The notes: generated from the letters alone by a model not told the origin. 7,756 bases of DNA from Methanobacterium sp. PtaU1.Bin242 (GCA_002067565.1 MVQZ01000257.1:1-7756), one strand, 5' to 3'; numbered from the stretch's first letter, positions 1-6,784 are shown. Numbers and translations: made by a program.

Positions 1-61
1 CCATCAAAAAATAAATTTTACCTATCTCAACAGGGATACCCAAAAAAAGGGGGATATCTGA

Positions 62-421
62 ATGAAATTGGAAAACAAGGTTGTACTGGTTACTGGTGCA
101 AGTTCCGGAATAAGAAATGAAATAGCCAAACTATTTTCAAAAGAAGGCGCATCCATAGTTGTAATTGCCAAAAGAAAAGAAAACATGGAAAACCTCATCA
201 AACAGATAGAAAATAATGGTGGAAAAGCCATTGCTGTTTCAGGAGGCTTAAGCCCCGAAGAAGAAATCCAAAACGCCTATGATGCCGCTGTAAAAGAATT
301 CGGAAAACTAGATATAATAGTTAACAGTGCAGAAATAGCAGACATAATCGCACCAGTCGCTGAAATGGGAGAAGGCATCTGGGAAGTTGACCTCAAAGTC
401 GATTTAACAGGGGCAATTTAA
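62..421 (+). pseudogene. Truncated, degenerate short-chain dehydrogenase/reductase (SDR) remnant
   Basis: The frame encodes 119 residues that match only the N-terminal half of a classical SDR, a family usually near 250 residues. Visible are the Rossmann start VVLVTGASSGI, the KEGA/VVIAKR segment typical of NADP-preferring SDRs, and LDIIVNSAEIA, which corresponds to the usual LDxLVNNAGI. The frame stops at TAA just after VDLTGAI, before the catalytic Ser, Tyr and Lys would appear. Two core motifs are also damaged: the TGxxxGIG glycine is Arg (SSGIR), and NNAG reads NSAE. The start is well supported by an AGGGGG ribosome site just upstream, so the 5' end looks like a real gene. The stop lies at a run of eight A. 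A +1-frame stretch continues to 530 but does not resemble the SDR middle or C-terminus. I read this as a decaying gene without catalytic capacity; a newly evolved short protein is less likely. Confidence 0.75.
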
Positions 422-722
422 AAAAAATAAGAAGTATGGGGTGTACTGTTCATTGATAGGAAGGCATGCATCATTAGCATTGATGTCTATAGCAACCTCA
501 CTCCTGGCCTTCCAAAAAATGACTAAATAGGGCATCATTTCCACACAACAATATCCTCGATGCCCTATTCTATAATCTATAATTTAAAACCTTGCCTTAT
601 AATTAAAATTGTAAATTTTTATTTATAATCTCATAAAACGGAGTTCCATCAAGATCTCATGAAATCGAATATCAAATCTTATGCATATCAAATAAATTGA
701 GAAAATTTGTAGTTGTGGAAAA
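422..722. other. Non-coding gap between the SDR remnant and nadX
   Basis: No convincing gene is visible in this 301-nt stretch. It holds possible leftover SDR sequence up to 530, the 11-bp inverted repeat at 526-569, and AT-rich DNA before nadX. A weak TATA-like stretch (TTTATTTATAATC, about 618-630) would place a transcript start near 650. A 13-codon frame at 659-700 has no recognisable product and I do not call it. Confidence 0.5.
526..569. terminator. 11-bp inverted repeat, possible terminator or operator
   Basis: AATAGGGCATC at 526-536 pairs perfectly with GATGCCCTATT at 559-569 across a 22-nt loop. It is GC-richer than its surroundings. On the plus strand no clear poly-T follows; on the minus strand a T6 tract lies a few bases beyond. 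It sits downstream of the SDR remnant and upstream of nadX, so it could be the relic terminator of the former. The dyad is certain; its role is an inference. Confidence 0.4.
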
Positions 723-1586
723 ATGAAAACCGTATCAGATGATATCTTAATAGAGGAAAATGAGGATACATTTCCTGAATGTACTTCTGTAAACTTAGCC
801 AATAATCATGAACGCAGCACTATACTGGTTGGTATTTTAGGGTGTGGTGCCATAGCTGACATTATCACTGATTTTGCATCAAAGGGAAAACTTGGTGTTG
901 ATCTGAAATTTTTCTATGACCAGGACTTTCAAAGGGCTGAAACCCTGGCATCGAAAGTAAATGGGATTGGTACCAGGAATGTTCATGATATGTTAGATTA
1001 TGTGGATCTAGTGATTGAAGCCGCATCTCAAAAGGCAGTAAGAAAAATCATTCCACACATCCTTAAAAGGGGAAAAGATGTCATTATCATGAGTGTGGGT
1101 GCTTTAATGGACCCGGAATTTAGGAATCAACTGGAGAATCTGGCTAGGACAAATAACTCCCGGATATACACACCATCTGGTGCTATTGTGGGTCTGGATG
1201 GCATTAAAGCAGCCTCTGTGGGCGATATCACCAGAATAAACCTGGTGACGAGGAAACCGCCTGAATCGCTGGGAATTTTAACAGATGAAGAAGTTGTATT
1301 ATATGAAGGTAAAGCCAGTGAAGCAGTGCACAAATTCCCTCAAAACATGAATGTGGCTGCAACATTGAGTATAGCCTGTAAGAAAGATGTGGATGTAAGG
1401 ATCATTGCGGATCCTAAGGTTAAACACAACTATCATGAAGTTCAGGTAGCAGGTGACTTCGGTGAACTAAAAACCACCACCCGTAATATGAATTGCGCCA
1501 CTAATCCAAAAACAAGTGTTTTAGCAGCTTATTCGGCCATTAAACTTCTTAAAAGTTTAAATGAAAAGTCAAAAATAGGCACTTAA
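723..1586 (+). CDS. nadX: L-aspartate dehydrogenase
   Basis: Predicted to oxidise L-aspartate to iminoaspartate with NAD(P)+, supplying NadA with substrate for quinolinate and NAD synthesis in the cytosol. Residues about 34-50 carry the Rossmann dinucleotide motif VGILGCGAIADI. Later segments are typical of the family: VIEAASQKAV, YTPSGAIVGLDGIKAA, FPQNMNVAATLSIA, DPKVKHNYHEV and NPKTSVLAAYSAI. His238 in NYHEV matches the catalytic His by its distance from the C-terminus. The product is 287 residues against about 235-270 for known enzymes. The excess is an acidic N-terminal extension of about 33 residues. No ATG, GTG or TTG lies between codon 1 and the Rossmann strand, so the extension cannot be removed by picking a later start. 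The ribosome site is weak (GTGG). It converges on the alcohol dehydrogenase gene. No other NAD-biosynthesis gene is in view. Confidence 0.88.
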   Translation: MKTVSDDILIEENEDTFPECTSVNLANNHERSTILVGILGCGAIADIITDFASKGKLGVDLKFFYDQDFQRAETLASKVNGIGTRNVHDMLDYVDLVIEAASQKAVRKIIPHILKRGKDVIIMSVGALMDPEFRNQLENLARTNNSRIYTPSGAIVGLDGIKAASVGDITRINLVTRKPPESLGILTDEEVVLYEGKASEAVHKFPQNMNVAATLSIACKKDVDVRIIADPKVKHNYHEVQVAGDFGELKTTTRNMNCATNPKTSVLAAYSAIKLLKSLNEKSKIGT

Positions 1587-1651
1587 TTAAAGATCATGTT
1601 GTTTAAGATCCGAATTCTTAATAATAATTATTGTGACAGTTCAATATTTTA

Positions 1652-1685
1652 AAAAAAAGTATAAATTAAGGACACACCTTAATTT
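1652..1685 (-). terminator. Hairpin plus poly-T terminator for the alcohol dehydrogenase gene
   Basis: AAATTAAGG (1663-1671) pairs with CCTTAATTT (1677-1685) around a 5-nt loop. Read on the minus strand, the hairpin follows the adh stop by about 20 nt and is followed by ATAC and then eight T. On the plus strand it lies about 75 nt past the nadX stop and is followed by weaker T-rich DNA, so it may work in both directions. Confidence 0.7.
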
Positions 1686-1703
1686 TAACCTAATTTTAAT
1701 CTA

Positions 1704-2783
1704 TTAATCTATTTTAACCATAGGTTTGATTAGATCTCTTGGTTTGTCTTTCATCAGGTAGAGAGCATCTTCAACTTTTTCCAGTCCTTTGAATCTATGG
1801 GTAATCAGTAAACCAGGATCAAAGCGTCCACTTTCTACAACATTCACCAGTTTTTCCATTCGAACTCGTCCACCGGGGCATAGGCCACCAACAACGGTTT
1901 TATGTGCCATACCAGCTCCCCATGCGTCACGAGGAATTGGTAAGATGTCTCCAGCGTTTTTATAATTTTGTGTACCGAAGTAGTTTATGTTGGATATTGT
2001 TGATCCTGGTTTGGTCATTTGAATTGCCTGGGCAAAGGTTTCAGCGTTACCACCGGCTAAAACTACAGCATCAACACCTACTCCGTTTGTTTCAGCTAAT
2101 ATCTGTTCTACGATATCACCTTCTCTGTAGTTAACGATATCAGTAGCTCCATATTTTTTAGCTATATTTATACAATCTGGACGGCTTCCTACTGCGAATA
2201 TTCTTCCAGCACCTCTTAATTCTGCGCCAGCTACAGCATTTAGACCAACGGGTCCAATTCCTATGACAGCAACGTTATCTCCTATTTGGATATTGGCATT
2301 TTCAGCACCACTAAATCCAGTGGTAACCATATCGGTTAGCATAAGGGCTGATTCATCAGACATTTCATCTGGCTGGATGGCTAGGTTAGCATCAGCATCG
2401 TTAACCAGGAAGTATTCAGACATGGATCCATCTCTTACAAAGGTAAACTGGTATCCACCTAACAGACAATCCGCATGCTGGTGAAAACCACATTGTGAAG
2501 CTTTAGCACTCCAATTAGGTGTAATTGCTGGCACAATTACTTTGTCACCTGGTTTGAAGTCTTTAACTTCGCTTCCAACTGAATCAACGATACCTATTGC
2601 TTCATGCCCTAAAATACGGATCTCTCCTTGAAGATCTAAACCACCTTCCCATACTGTGTGGATATCTGAACTGCATGGTGCAAGAGCTGTTGGTTTTATT
2701 ATTGCATCTTTAGGTCCAGCTTTTGGTTTTTCCTTTTCAATCCATTCCACTTTGTTGGGTGCAGTCATTGCAAAACCTTTCAT
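1704..2783 (-). CDS. adh: NADP-dependent secondary alcohol (isopropanol) dehydrogenase, zinc type
   Basis: Medium-chain zinc alcohol dehydrogenase that should interconvert secondary alcohols such as 2-propanol and ketones using NADP(H). From the start chosen here it has 359 residues and strongly resembles the 352-residue Thermoanaerobacter brockii enzyme: MKGFAM, APCSSDIHTV, LGHEA, VPAITPNW, GIGPVGLNAVAGAELRGAG, AVGSRP, GGLCPGGRVRME, MKDKPRDLIKP. The catalytic zinc ligands are Cys37, His60, Glu61 and Asp151. The GSRP segment with the tyrosine in IVNYREG is the NADP 2'-phosphate pocket of that enzyme. An upstream in-frame ATG at 2792 directly abuts the ribosome site, so 2783 is preferred. Relative to the T. 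brockii enzyme there is a short insertion near GTQNYKNAGD. The gene is a single transcription unit with its own promoter and terminator. Such enzymes are known from alcohol-using methanogens, where F420-dependent NADP reductase is the partner; that gene lies at 7322. Confidence 0.93.
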   Translation of the reverse strand: MKGFAMTAPNKVEWIEKEKPKAGPKDAIIKPTALAPCSSDIHTVWEGGLDLQGEIRILGHEAIGIVDSVGSEVKDFKPGDKVIVPAITPNWSAKASQCGFHQHADCLLGGYQFTFVRDGSMSEYFLVNDADANLAIQPDEMSDESALMLTDMVTTGFSGAENANIQIGDNVAVIGIGPVGLNAVAGAELRGAGRIFAVGSRPDCINIAKKYGATDIVNYREGDIVEQILAETNGVGVDAVVLAGGNAETFAQAIQMTKPGSTISNINYFGTQNYKNAGDILPIPRDAWGAGMAHKTVVGGLCPGGRVRMEKLVNVVESGRFDPGLLITHRFKGLEKVEDALYLMKDKPRDLIKPMVKID

Positions 2784-2792
2784 ATTTTCCAT

Positions 2793-2798
2793 CTCCTT
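2793..2798 (-). promoter_or_regulatory. Ribosome binding site that fixes the adh start at 2783
   Basis: AAGGAG on the minus strand ends 9 nt before the ATG at 2783 and touches the ATG at 2792 with no spacer. Spacing therefore favours 2783, which also gives the family N-terminus MKGFAM. Confidence 0.75.
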
Positions 2799-2867
2799 TT
2801 TTAATGTTTGAAAATCGTCTTACGATAATTTGTACAGCATTTTATCTAATCTGACGTTTTTCAGTGA

Positions 2868-2926
2868 TTTTATATACTGCATCATACTATATAAACATAG
2901 CGAATACTCTGTTTGCAATGATTAAT
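2868..2926 (-). promoter_or_regulatory. adh promoter with conserved dyad box, copy 1 of 3
   Basis: Minus-strand TATA box TTTATATA occupies 2888-2895. Overlapping its upstream edge is an imperfect palindrome, AAACATAG (2893-2900), CGAATA spacer, CTCTGTTT (2907-2914), with 7 of 8 arm positions pairing. A conserved ATTAAT lies further upstream (2921-2926). By the usual archaeal spacing, transcription would begin near 2865, giving a leader of about 80 nt. A second TATA-like octamer at 2868-2875 offers an alternative start. The same element stands before fno and at 6831. A protein bound to the dyad would touch the TATA/BRE region, so control by TBP/TFB exclusion or recruitment is plausible. Confidence 0.75.
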
Positions 2927-3068
2927 GGTGTGTATTTATATAGAATGTTCTCTACGTAATAAAAAGAATGAATTTTAGATTACGATTAATTTTGATCACT
3001 TAGATGATATTTAGCCATATAACATGCTAAATATTGATTTAAATTGAAATAAAAAGATAAATTCTTTT

Positions 3069-3089
3069 ATTTATGATATTATCATAAAT
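3069..3089. repeat. 21-bp perfect palindrome with 10-bp arms
   Basis: ATTTATGATA (3069-3078) is followed by one central T and then the exact reverse complement (3080-3089). On the plus strand a T7 run follows a few bases later (about 3097-3103). It could be an operator or a terminator for an unannotated plus-strand RNA. No adjacent gene clearly uses it. Confidence 0.5.
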
Positions 3090-3210
3090 TAATTAATTTT
3101 TTTAGGCATCTAGAGCATATAAAAACCATTTTTTTAGAAATAATAAATTAAATATAAATTTATGAAAATTAAAAAATAAAAAAACTAAGTTTAAGATATA
3201 AAAATAAGTT

Positions 3211-3233
3211 AAGATCATTTTGAAAATGATCTT
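3211..3233 (-). terminator. Terminator hairpin of the flp-like operon, overlapping the mvhD stop
   Basis: AAGATCATTTT (3211-3221) and AAAATGATCTT (3223-3233) are perfect 11-nt complements around a single G. Read on the minus strand, the stem overlaps the last codons and stop of mvhD and is followed by T-rich tracts including T5, T7 and T6 runs, as expected for archaeal termination. Confidence 0.65.
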
Positions 3234-3631
3234 TGGAGTGGTCCATATTTTTTCACGGTGTTGTAAAATTCTTCCATGGTTTTCTGGAATTTTTCACCCT
3301 CAGATGCGGAGATCCATTCAAATCTGAATCTTCCATCGTTAATTCCAAATTCGGGGAGCAGATCTTCAATAAATTTTGCTCTTCTTCTCCATTTGTAGTT
3401 CCCAGCGTCGTAGTGACAGTCTCCAATGTGGCATCCTCCCACAAACACACCATCAGCCCCTTCCTTGAATGCTTTAAGTATCATAGAAGGGTTTATTCTC
3501 CCAGAACACATTACCCGTATAATTCTCACGTTGGGGGGATATTGCATTCTTGCTGTTCCAGCAGTATCAGCCCCTCCATAACAACACCAGTTACAACAAA
3601 ATCCAATTATTTTAGGATCATTCCCTGACAT
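3215..3631 (-). CDS. mvhD: MvhD-like iron-sulfur subunit (heterodisulfide reductase-linked)
   Basis: Small electron-transfer protein of the MvhD family, which carries a [2Fe-2S] cluster and links hydrogenase or formate dehydrogenase to heterodisulfide reductase (HdrABC) in hydrogenotrophic methanogens. The product is 138 residues, normal for the family. Cysteines are at 12, 13, 16 and 17 (GFCCNWCCYGGAD), 42 (RVMCSGR), 67 and 72 (GGCHIGDCHY). The start at 3631 is preferred over an in-frame TTG at 3667 because GGTGAT stands just upstream and the family N-terminus begins here. It is the last gene of a minus-strand operon, 42 nt after the FdhB-like gene. No mvhG or mvhA follows, so its partner in this operon is the FdhB-like subunit rather than a hydrogenase. 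In Methanothermobacter the matching gene is, as I recall, called flpD. Confidence 0.9.
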   Translation of the reverse strand: MSGNDPKIIGFCCNWCCYGGADTAGTARMQYPPNVRIIRVMCSGRINPSMILKAFKEGADGVFVGGCHIGDCHYDAGNYKWRRRAKFIEDLLPEFGINDGRFRFEWISASEGEKFQKTMEEFYNTVKKYGPLQRSFSK

Positions 3632-3635
3632 TTTT

Positions 3636-3641
3636 ATCACC
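3636..3641 (-). promoter_or_regulatory. Ribosome binding site that fixes the mvhD start at 3631
   Basis: GGTGAT on the minus strand lies 4 nt before ATG 3631. The same hexamer precedes the FdhB-like start (4826-4831). The alternative TTG at 3667 has no comparable site. Confidence 0.7.
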
Positions 3642-3673
3642 GATTGTTTTGTAAAATGATTGTTCAAAATTAT

Positions 3674-4822
3674 TCATTCTTTCTCCGGGCTGTAGAGTGG
3701 TGGTAATTCATCACTAATCCCTGCTGTGAATCCAGTTTGATCCCGGTATTTTTTCTGCATCTTATGGAAGATACGGGCCACTGGAATTTCCATAGGACAC
3801 ACATCTTCGCACTGCCCACAGTTAATGCAACTGTAACATACATGTGAAAGCCTGACTCCCTGAAAGGTTAGAGGATCTGGTGGTGTGTCTCCTGAATCTT
3901 CATAGTACTCTTTTTCCAGATCACATTCCCGACAGTAGCATAGGGGGCAGGCATCTCTGCAGGCGTAACATTTGATGCACCGGTTCCAGTATTCATCCCA
4001 CTTCTCCAGGGAGGGATAATTTTCTTCCAGGTATTTGTTCTGGAATTTCTGGGCCATCTTTATCATCACACTTTCCACTTTCCCTCGTATAGCCACAGCT
4101 TTTCCTGATGGGGCTTTGACTTCTATATATCCATTTTCTCTCGCTTTTTCCACCAGTTCTTTTCCTTTGGAAGTTATTATTTCTATGAATGTCCATCCTG
4201 GTTCTGTTCCCCAGTTTCCACAGGCGATATCTGCGTTTCGGGGAATCTTCTGTTCACATCTTTGACAGTTCACTCTTCTCCCATATCCTTCATCTTCCAG
4301 GTCATCAATTTTCAGTTCTTTATGACTGTCATCGGTAAGTTCAATGATAAATTTACCCTTGTCAATTTCTTCCTTCACCACATCAGCCGGATCGATTTGG
4401 TAGAATAGTTTTATCATTTTACGTGCGGTAATTGGCAGTACCGTGCCTCCACAGTTGAGACCTACTTTATAAAGTTTATCACCATCAATTTGATGCCTGT
4501 TTTCCAGTTCTTTGATGGCCATAGCATCACATGGCTTTACAGCTACTGCCAATCTCATATCCTGTAGATATTTACTTATTAATTCCCCAAACATAGTGGG
4601 GGCACAGTGTAGAGATCCGCAGGTCTCAATCAGGTCTTTTGAATCTTCAATTAAGCTGGGAATGCCATCATAAATATCTTCTCCATGGCTCAGGTTTAAA
4701 ACTCCATCAACCAAGTCACAGTCAAGGAGGTATTGGAAAATAGAACTTACCGCCCCTCCACATTCTCCTTTTTCCAGTATATTTTCATCCTTTGCTCTGG
4801 CCAGCAAATATTCCGGTTCCAT
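3674..4822 (-). CDS. FdhB-like F420 dehydrogenase/hydrogenase beta subunit, iron-sulfur flavoprotein
   Basis: Member of the FrhB/FdhB family, which binds FAD and [4Fe-4S] clusters and exchanges electrons with coenzyme F420. The product has 382 residues, close to FdhB length. The N-terminal family motif is ECGGAVSSIFQYLLDCDLVDG. A central NCQRC...ADIACGNWG block is typical of FdhB. Two ferredoxin-type clusters follow: C282-C285-C288-C292 and C332-C335-C338-C342, each ending in CP, with further cysteines at 295, 297, 300 and 329. It starts 9 nt after the FdhA-like stop, and its GGTGAT ribosome site abuts that stop, so translation is probably coupled. It may be fdhB, but the degenerate FdhA partner and the mvhD neighbour suggest the formate-dehydrogenase-like paralogue (flpB in Methanothermobacter, from memory). 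Inferred role: passing electrons between F420 and MvhD/Hdr. Confidence 0.88.
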   Translation of the reverse strand: MEPEYLLARAKDENILEKGECGGAVSSIFQYLLDCDLVDGVLNLSHGEDIYDGIPSLIEDSKDLIETCGSLHCAPTMFGELISKYLQDMRLAVAVKPCDAMAIKELENRHQIDGDKLYKVGLNCGGTVLPITARKMIKLFYQIDPADVVKEEIDKGKFIIELTDDSHKELKIDDLEDEGYGRRVNCQRCEQKIPRNADIACGNWGTEPGWTFIEIITSKGKELVEKARENGYIEVKAPSGKAVAIRGKVESVMIKMAQKFQNKYLEENYPSLEKWDEYWNRCIKCYACRDACPLCYCRECDLEKEYYEDSGDTPPDPLTFQGVRLSHVCYSCINCGQCEDVCPMEIPVARIFHKMQKKYRDQTGFTAGISDELPPLYSPEKE

Positions 4823-4831
4823 ATTATCACC

Positions 4832-5938
4832 TTAAAATGTTATATTCAATTTTTCTGCAATTTTCTGGATGATAGTCACATCATCCAGGGCTTCTCCTGC
4901 GGCAGGAACTATTTGTGGGAATTTTTGAGTATTATCTGTATTGTTGGTAAATGATCCGCCTTTTTCTGCCCAAAAAGCACCTGGAAGAACTATGTCAGAT
5001 AGTAAAGTTGTGTTGTTTATGGTTGTAGCTTGTGTGATTAAAAAATCGAGATTTTTAAAAGATTCCTCTGTGTATGATACTGGATCATCTCCAACTACAT
5101 ACAGTAATTTCACACTTTCGATGAGGGCTTTTAAATCGTCTGTATCTAATGCGGGAAGAATGTTCATAGCTCCTCTGGAGTTGCAATCACCCATTACCGG
5201 AATTAGTTTAGAATTCGACTTCGATACAATTTGATAAAGCTTATTCAGTTCTTTTTTATGGTCTAATTTGCCTACAACAATTGTAGAACGCTCATCTAGC
5301 TTACTTTGAATTTCAGAATCCAGTTTATCCAAAAATTCCCTTATGGATGTAATTTGGATGTATTTATTCGCGTTTATACCAGTGGTGGTCTTCTCAGGAT
5401 AATCTGTAGCGATTATAATAGCACCATTTTCTCGAGCCAATATTATTCTCCTTCCCATTAAGGGATTGTCTTTTAAAACATCTCCTATTACCAGGATAAA
5501 CTGTGAATTCTCCAAATCCTCAAGAGTACCGGTTTTAAAATCAAATTTGGGGAAATTATGGTTATAGTAACCTATGTTTTCCACATTCAGAGCATCAGCA
5601 AATTTTTTTAAATTCTTGCATTCTTCGTTGGTGCAGTTTCCAGAGGCAAGAATTCCAATATCCTCTCCTTTAAGAGAGTTAATTTTTCGAGCAGCCATAT
5701 TTAGAACTTCTTCCCAATCTGAATCCACTAAATTCCCCTTTTTTATGAGAGGTGTTCTTATCCTGGTTTCTTCACCTAAAAATTCAAAACATTCCCGTCC
5801 CCGTAAACAGTTTTTTCCTTCATTTACTGGGTGTCGCTTGTAGGGGTAGGTTCCTACCACTTCCTGATTTTTGGTTATGAGGTTTATTCCACAACCTACA
5901 CTGCATGAGGGACAGATAGTATGGGTCACTTTCATCAT
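4832..5938 (-). CDS. FdhA-like molybdopterin oxidoreductase, short form lacking the metal-ligand segment
   Basis: Resembles the catalytic subunit of archaeal formate dehydrogenase but has 368 residues instead of about 680. The N-terminal [4Fe-4S] motif is intact: C9, C12, C16 and C44 (CPSCSVGC...NCLRG), with Arg46 where FdhA usually has Lys. Pterin-domain signatures remain: SGNCTNEE, ILVIGDVLKDNPLMGRRI, GDCNSRGAMNILP, LSDIVLPGAFWAEKGGSFTN. The stretch after NIGYYNH, where FdhA carries the Cys or SeCys Mo/W ligand followed by His, is shortened and has no Cys. The C-terminal dinucleotide-binding domain is absent. Formate oxidation is therefore unlikely; an electron-transfer or structural role, like the pterin-fold subunit of complex I, is my inference. 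First gene of the operon, with an AAGGTG ribosome site 5 nt upstream. It may correspond to Methanothermobacter flpC. FwdB is an alternative, but the motifs are closer to FdhA. Confidence 0.85.
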   Translation of the reverse strand: MMKVTHTICPSCSVGCGINLITKNQEVVGTYPYKRHPVNEGKNCLRGRECFEFLGEETRIRTPLIKKGNLVDSDWEEVLNMAARKINSLKGEDIGILASGNCTNEECKNLKKFADALNVENIGYYNHNFPKFDFKTGTLEDLENSQFILVIGDVLKDNPLMGRRIILARENGAIIIATDYPEKTTTGINANKYIQITSIREFLDKLDSEIQSKLDERSTIVVGKLDHKKELNKLYQIVSKSNSKLIPVMGDCNSRGAMNILPALDTDDLKALIESVKLLYVVGDDPVSYTEESFKNLDFLITQATTINNTTLLSDIVLPGAFWAEKGGSFTNNTDNTQKFPQIVPAAGEALDDVTIIQKIAEKLNITF

Positions 5939-5990
5939 TTTTTCACCTTACTTTATCAATATAAAGTTATATCTGTTCTATTTCCTTATT

Positions 5991-5998
5991 TTATATAA
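5991..5998 (-). promoter_or_regulatory. TATA box of the FdhA-like/FdhB-like/mvhD operon
   Basis: TTATATAA within an AAATTATATAAAAT context on the minus strand, 53 nt before the first ATG. A start near 5968 would leave a leader of about 30 nt containing the AAGGTG ribosome site. I do not see the dyad box found at adh and fno here, so this operon seems to be controlled separately. Confidence 0.5.
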
Positions 5999-6039
5999 TT
6001 TAAACAGCCTAAATTAATCTAAACGTGATTTTAATCGAA

Positions 6040-6071
6040 TTATTCTCAAATAAAGTAGAATATGAGAATAA
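6040..6071 (-). terminator. 9-bp stem-loop after the 131-residue gene
   Basis: TTATTCTCA (6040-6048) pairs perfectly with TGAGAATAA (6063-6071) over a 14-nt loop, starting 8 nt after the stop of the 6079 gene. The sequence beyond the stem on the minus strand is only moderately T-rich. It may be a terminator, or an operator for the downstream operon promoter. Confidence 0.45.
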
Positions 6072-6078
6072 ATATGTT

Positions 6079-6474
6079 TTAACACCATCTCTTTAGGGTA
6101 ATTTGCGAAATATCAGTTATTTGTGCATTTGATGCGGCGTTAATAGGTATTTTAATGTCTTTGGTTTCATTTAACAGATTATTCATGGTGTCTATACTCT
6201 TATCTAAAATTAGATCGGATAATTCGTTAAATTTAGTCTCCAGATCAATGTTTTTGTCTTTGCATTCAATTATTCCATGAATTGCAAAATTTAGGGAAAT
6301 TTCACCAACTGATGATAATGTACAAATATATTCCATGATCTTTTGGTCTGTTTTCGCGTAGTCAATACTCCAATTTAAATTCAGATCAAAATCACAGTTT
6401 TTGGGGGTTTTTTCCGGGCGGACCATCTTGATTTTACTCACGTAAACATTTATATTATTAGTACTTACAGTCAT
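6079..6474 (-). CDS. Hypothetical protein, 131 residues
   Basis: I do not recognise this protein. It looks real: a strong GGAGGT ribosome site lies 9 nt before the ATG, and composition is balanced and protein-like. It has no signal peptide or membrane segment. The N-terminal half has alternating polar and hydrophobic residues suggesting beta strands (FDLNLNWSIDY, ISLNFAIHGIIECKD). The C-terminal half looks helical (FNELSDLILDKSIDTMNNLL), followed by DIKIPINAASNAQITDI. That layout and the I-P-I-N element faintly recall the SecB chaperone fold, but this is a visual impression only. It is transcribed toward the FdhA-like operon and separated from it by about 140 nt with a stem-loop and a TATA box, so it is probably a separate unit. 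Its own promoter is unclear. The orphan promoter near 6833 points toward it from about 360 nt away. Confidence 0.7.
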   Translation of the reverse strand: MTVSTNNINVYVSKIKMVRPEKTPKNCDFDLNLNWSIDYAKTDQKIMEYICTLSSVGEISLNFAIHGIIECKDKNIDLETKFNELSDLILDKSIDTMNNLLNETKDIKIPINAASNAQITDISQITLKRWC

Positions 6475-6567
6475 TTTTATATTACCTCCAAGAGGATTAA
6501 ATTCTGTTATTTTCCACCCTATAATGATTAAATCATCGTTAATCCCTGTTTAAAATATTATTAGAGT

Positions 6568-6585
6568 GTAATTTGTCAAATTATA
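6568..6585. repeat. GTAATTTGT-NN-AATTATA element, copy a
   Basis: Contains the perfect dyad TAATTTG-T-CAAATTA (6569-6583). It lies about 100 nt upstream of the 131-residue gene. An 18-mer differing at two positions occurs at 7125-7142 upstream of fno. The repeat is seen directly; an operator role is inferred. Confidence 0.4.
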
Positions 6586-6679
6586 CACATATTTTTCTAA
6601 ATATTCATTGAAAAATCCCATACATACATTGAAACTTCTTTAATAAGTCTTCAAAATATGTTTATAATCACATATTAAC

Positions 6680-6699
6680 GTAAAAATATCTGTTTTTAC
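6680..6699. repeat. Small inverted repeat (7-bp arms)
   Basis: GTAAAAA (6680-6686) and TTTTTAC (6693-6699) are exact complements around TATCTG. It lies downstream of the orphan promoter on the minus strand and could end or process a short RNA started there. Confidence 0.3.
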
Positions 6700-6784
6700 A
6701 TTATAAATCTGTTTTCAATGATATTTTATTATTCCAACATGGGATGAGGGGTGTTTTTATCTAATATTCCTCTTTTGTCCAATT

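Larger units (their letters stand above)
2784..3214. other. Non-coding gap between adh and the mvhD end
   Basis: About 430 nt of very AT-rich DNA with no convincing gene. It contains the adh leader (with ATAATTTGTACA at 2825-2836), the adh promoter element, a plus-strand TTTATATA at 2935-2942, a 21-bp palindrome at 3069-3089 with T-rich DNA beyond it, and the T-rich downstream flank of the flp-like operon terminator. Confidence 0.6.

Noticed and set aside
420..530. +1-frame continuation of the SDR remnant (37 codons) after the A8 run
   Set aside because: The translation (KKNKKYGVYCSLIGRH...) does not match the SDR central motifs such as the catalytic Ser or YxxxK, so a simple frameshift does not restore the gene.
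2784..2792. Upstream adh start at 2792 (adds MEN)
   Set aside because: The GGAG ribosome site would touch this ATG; the ATG at 2783 has correct spacing and gives the family N-terminus.
3632..3667. TTG start for mvhD at 3667 (12 extra residues)
   Set aside because: No ribosome site, and the extra residues do not resemble MvhD; ATG 3631 has GGTGAT upstream.
4035..4265. Open frames on the plus strand inside the FdhB-like, FdhA-like, mvhD and adh genes
   Set aside because: They mirror the codon use of the well-supported minus-strand genes, lack ribosome sites and resemble no protein family.
4832..5938. Selenocysteine in the FdhA-like gene
   Set aside because: No in-frame TGA occurs, and the ligand segment itself appears deleted.
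6522..6560. Possible fourth copy of the promoter box (TATAATGATTAA followed by TTTAAAATA)
   Set aside because: Only the AT-rich upstream part matches; the AAACATAG/CTCTGTTT dyad is absent and the orientation points away from the nearby gene.
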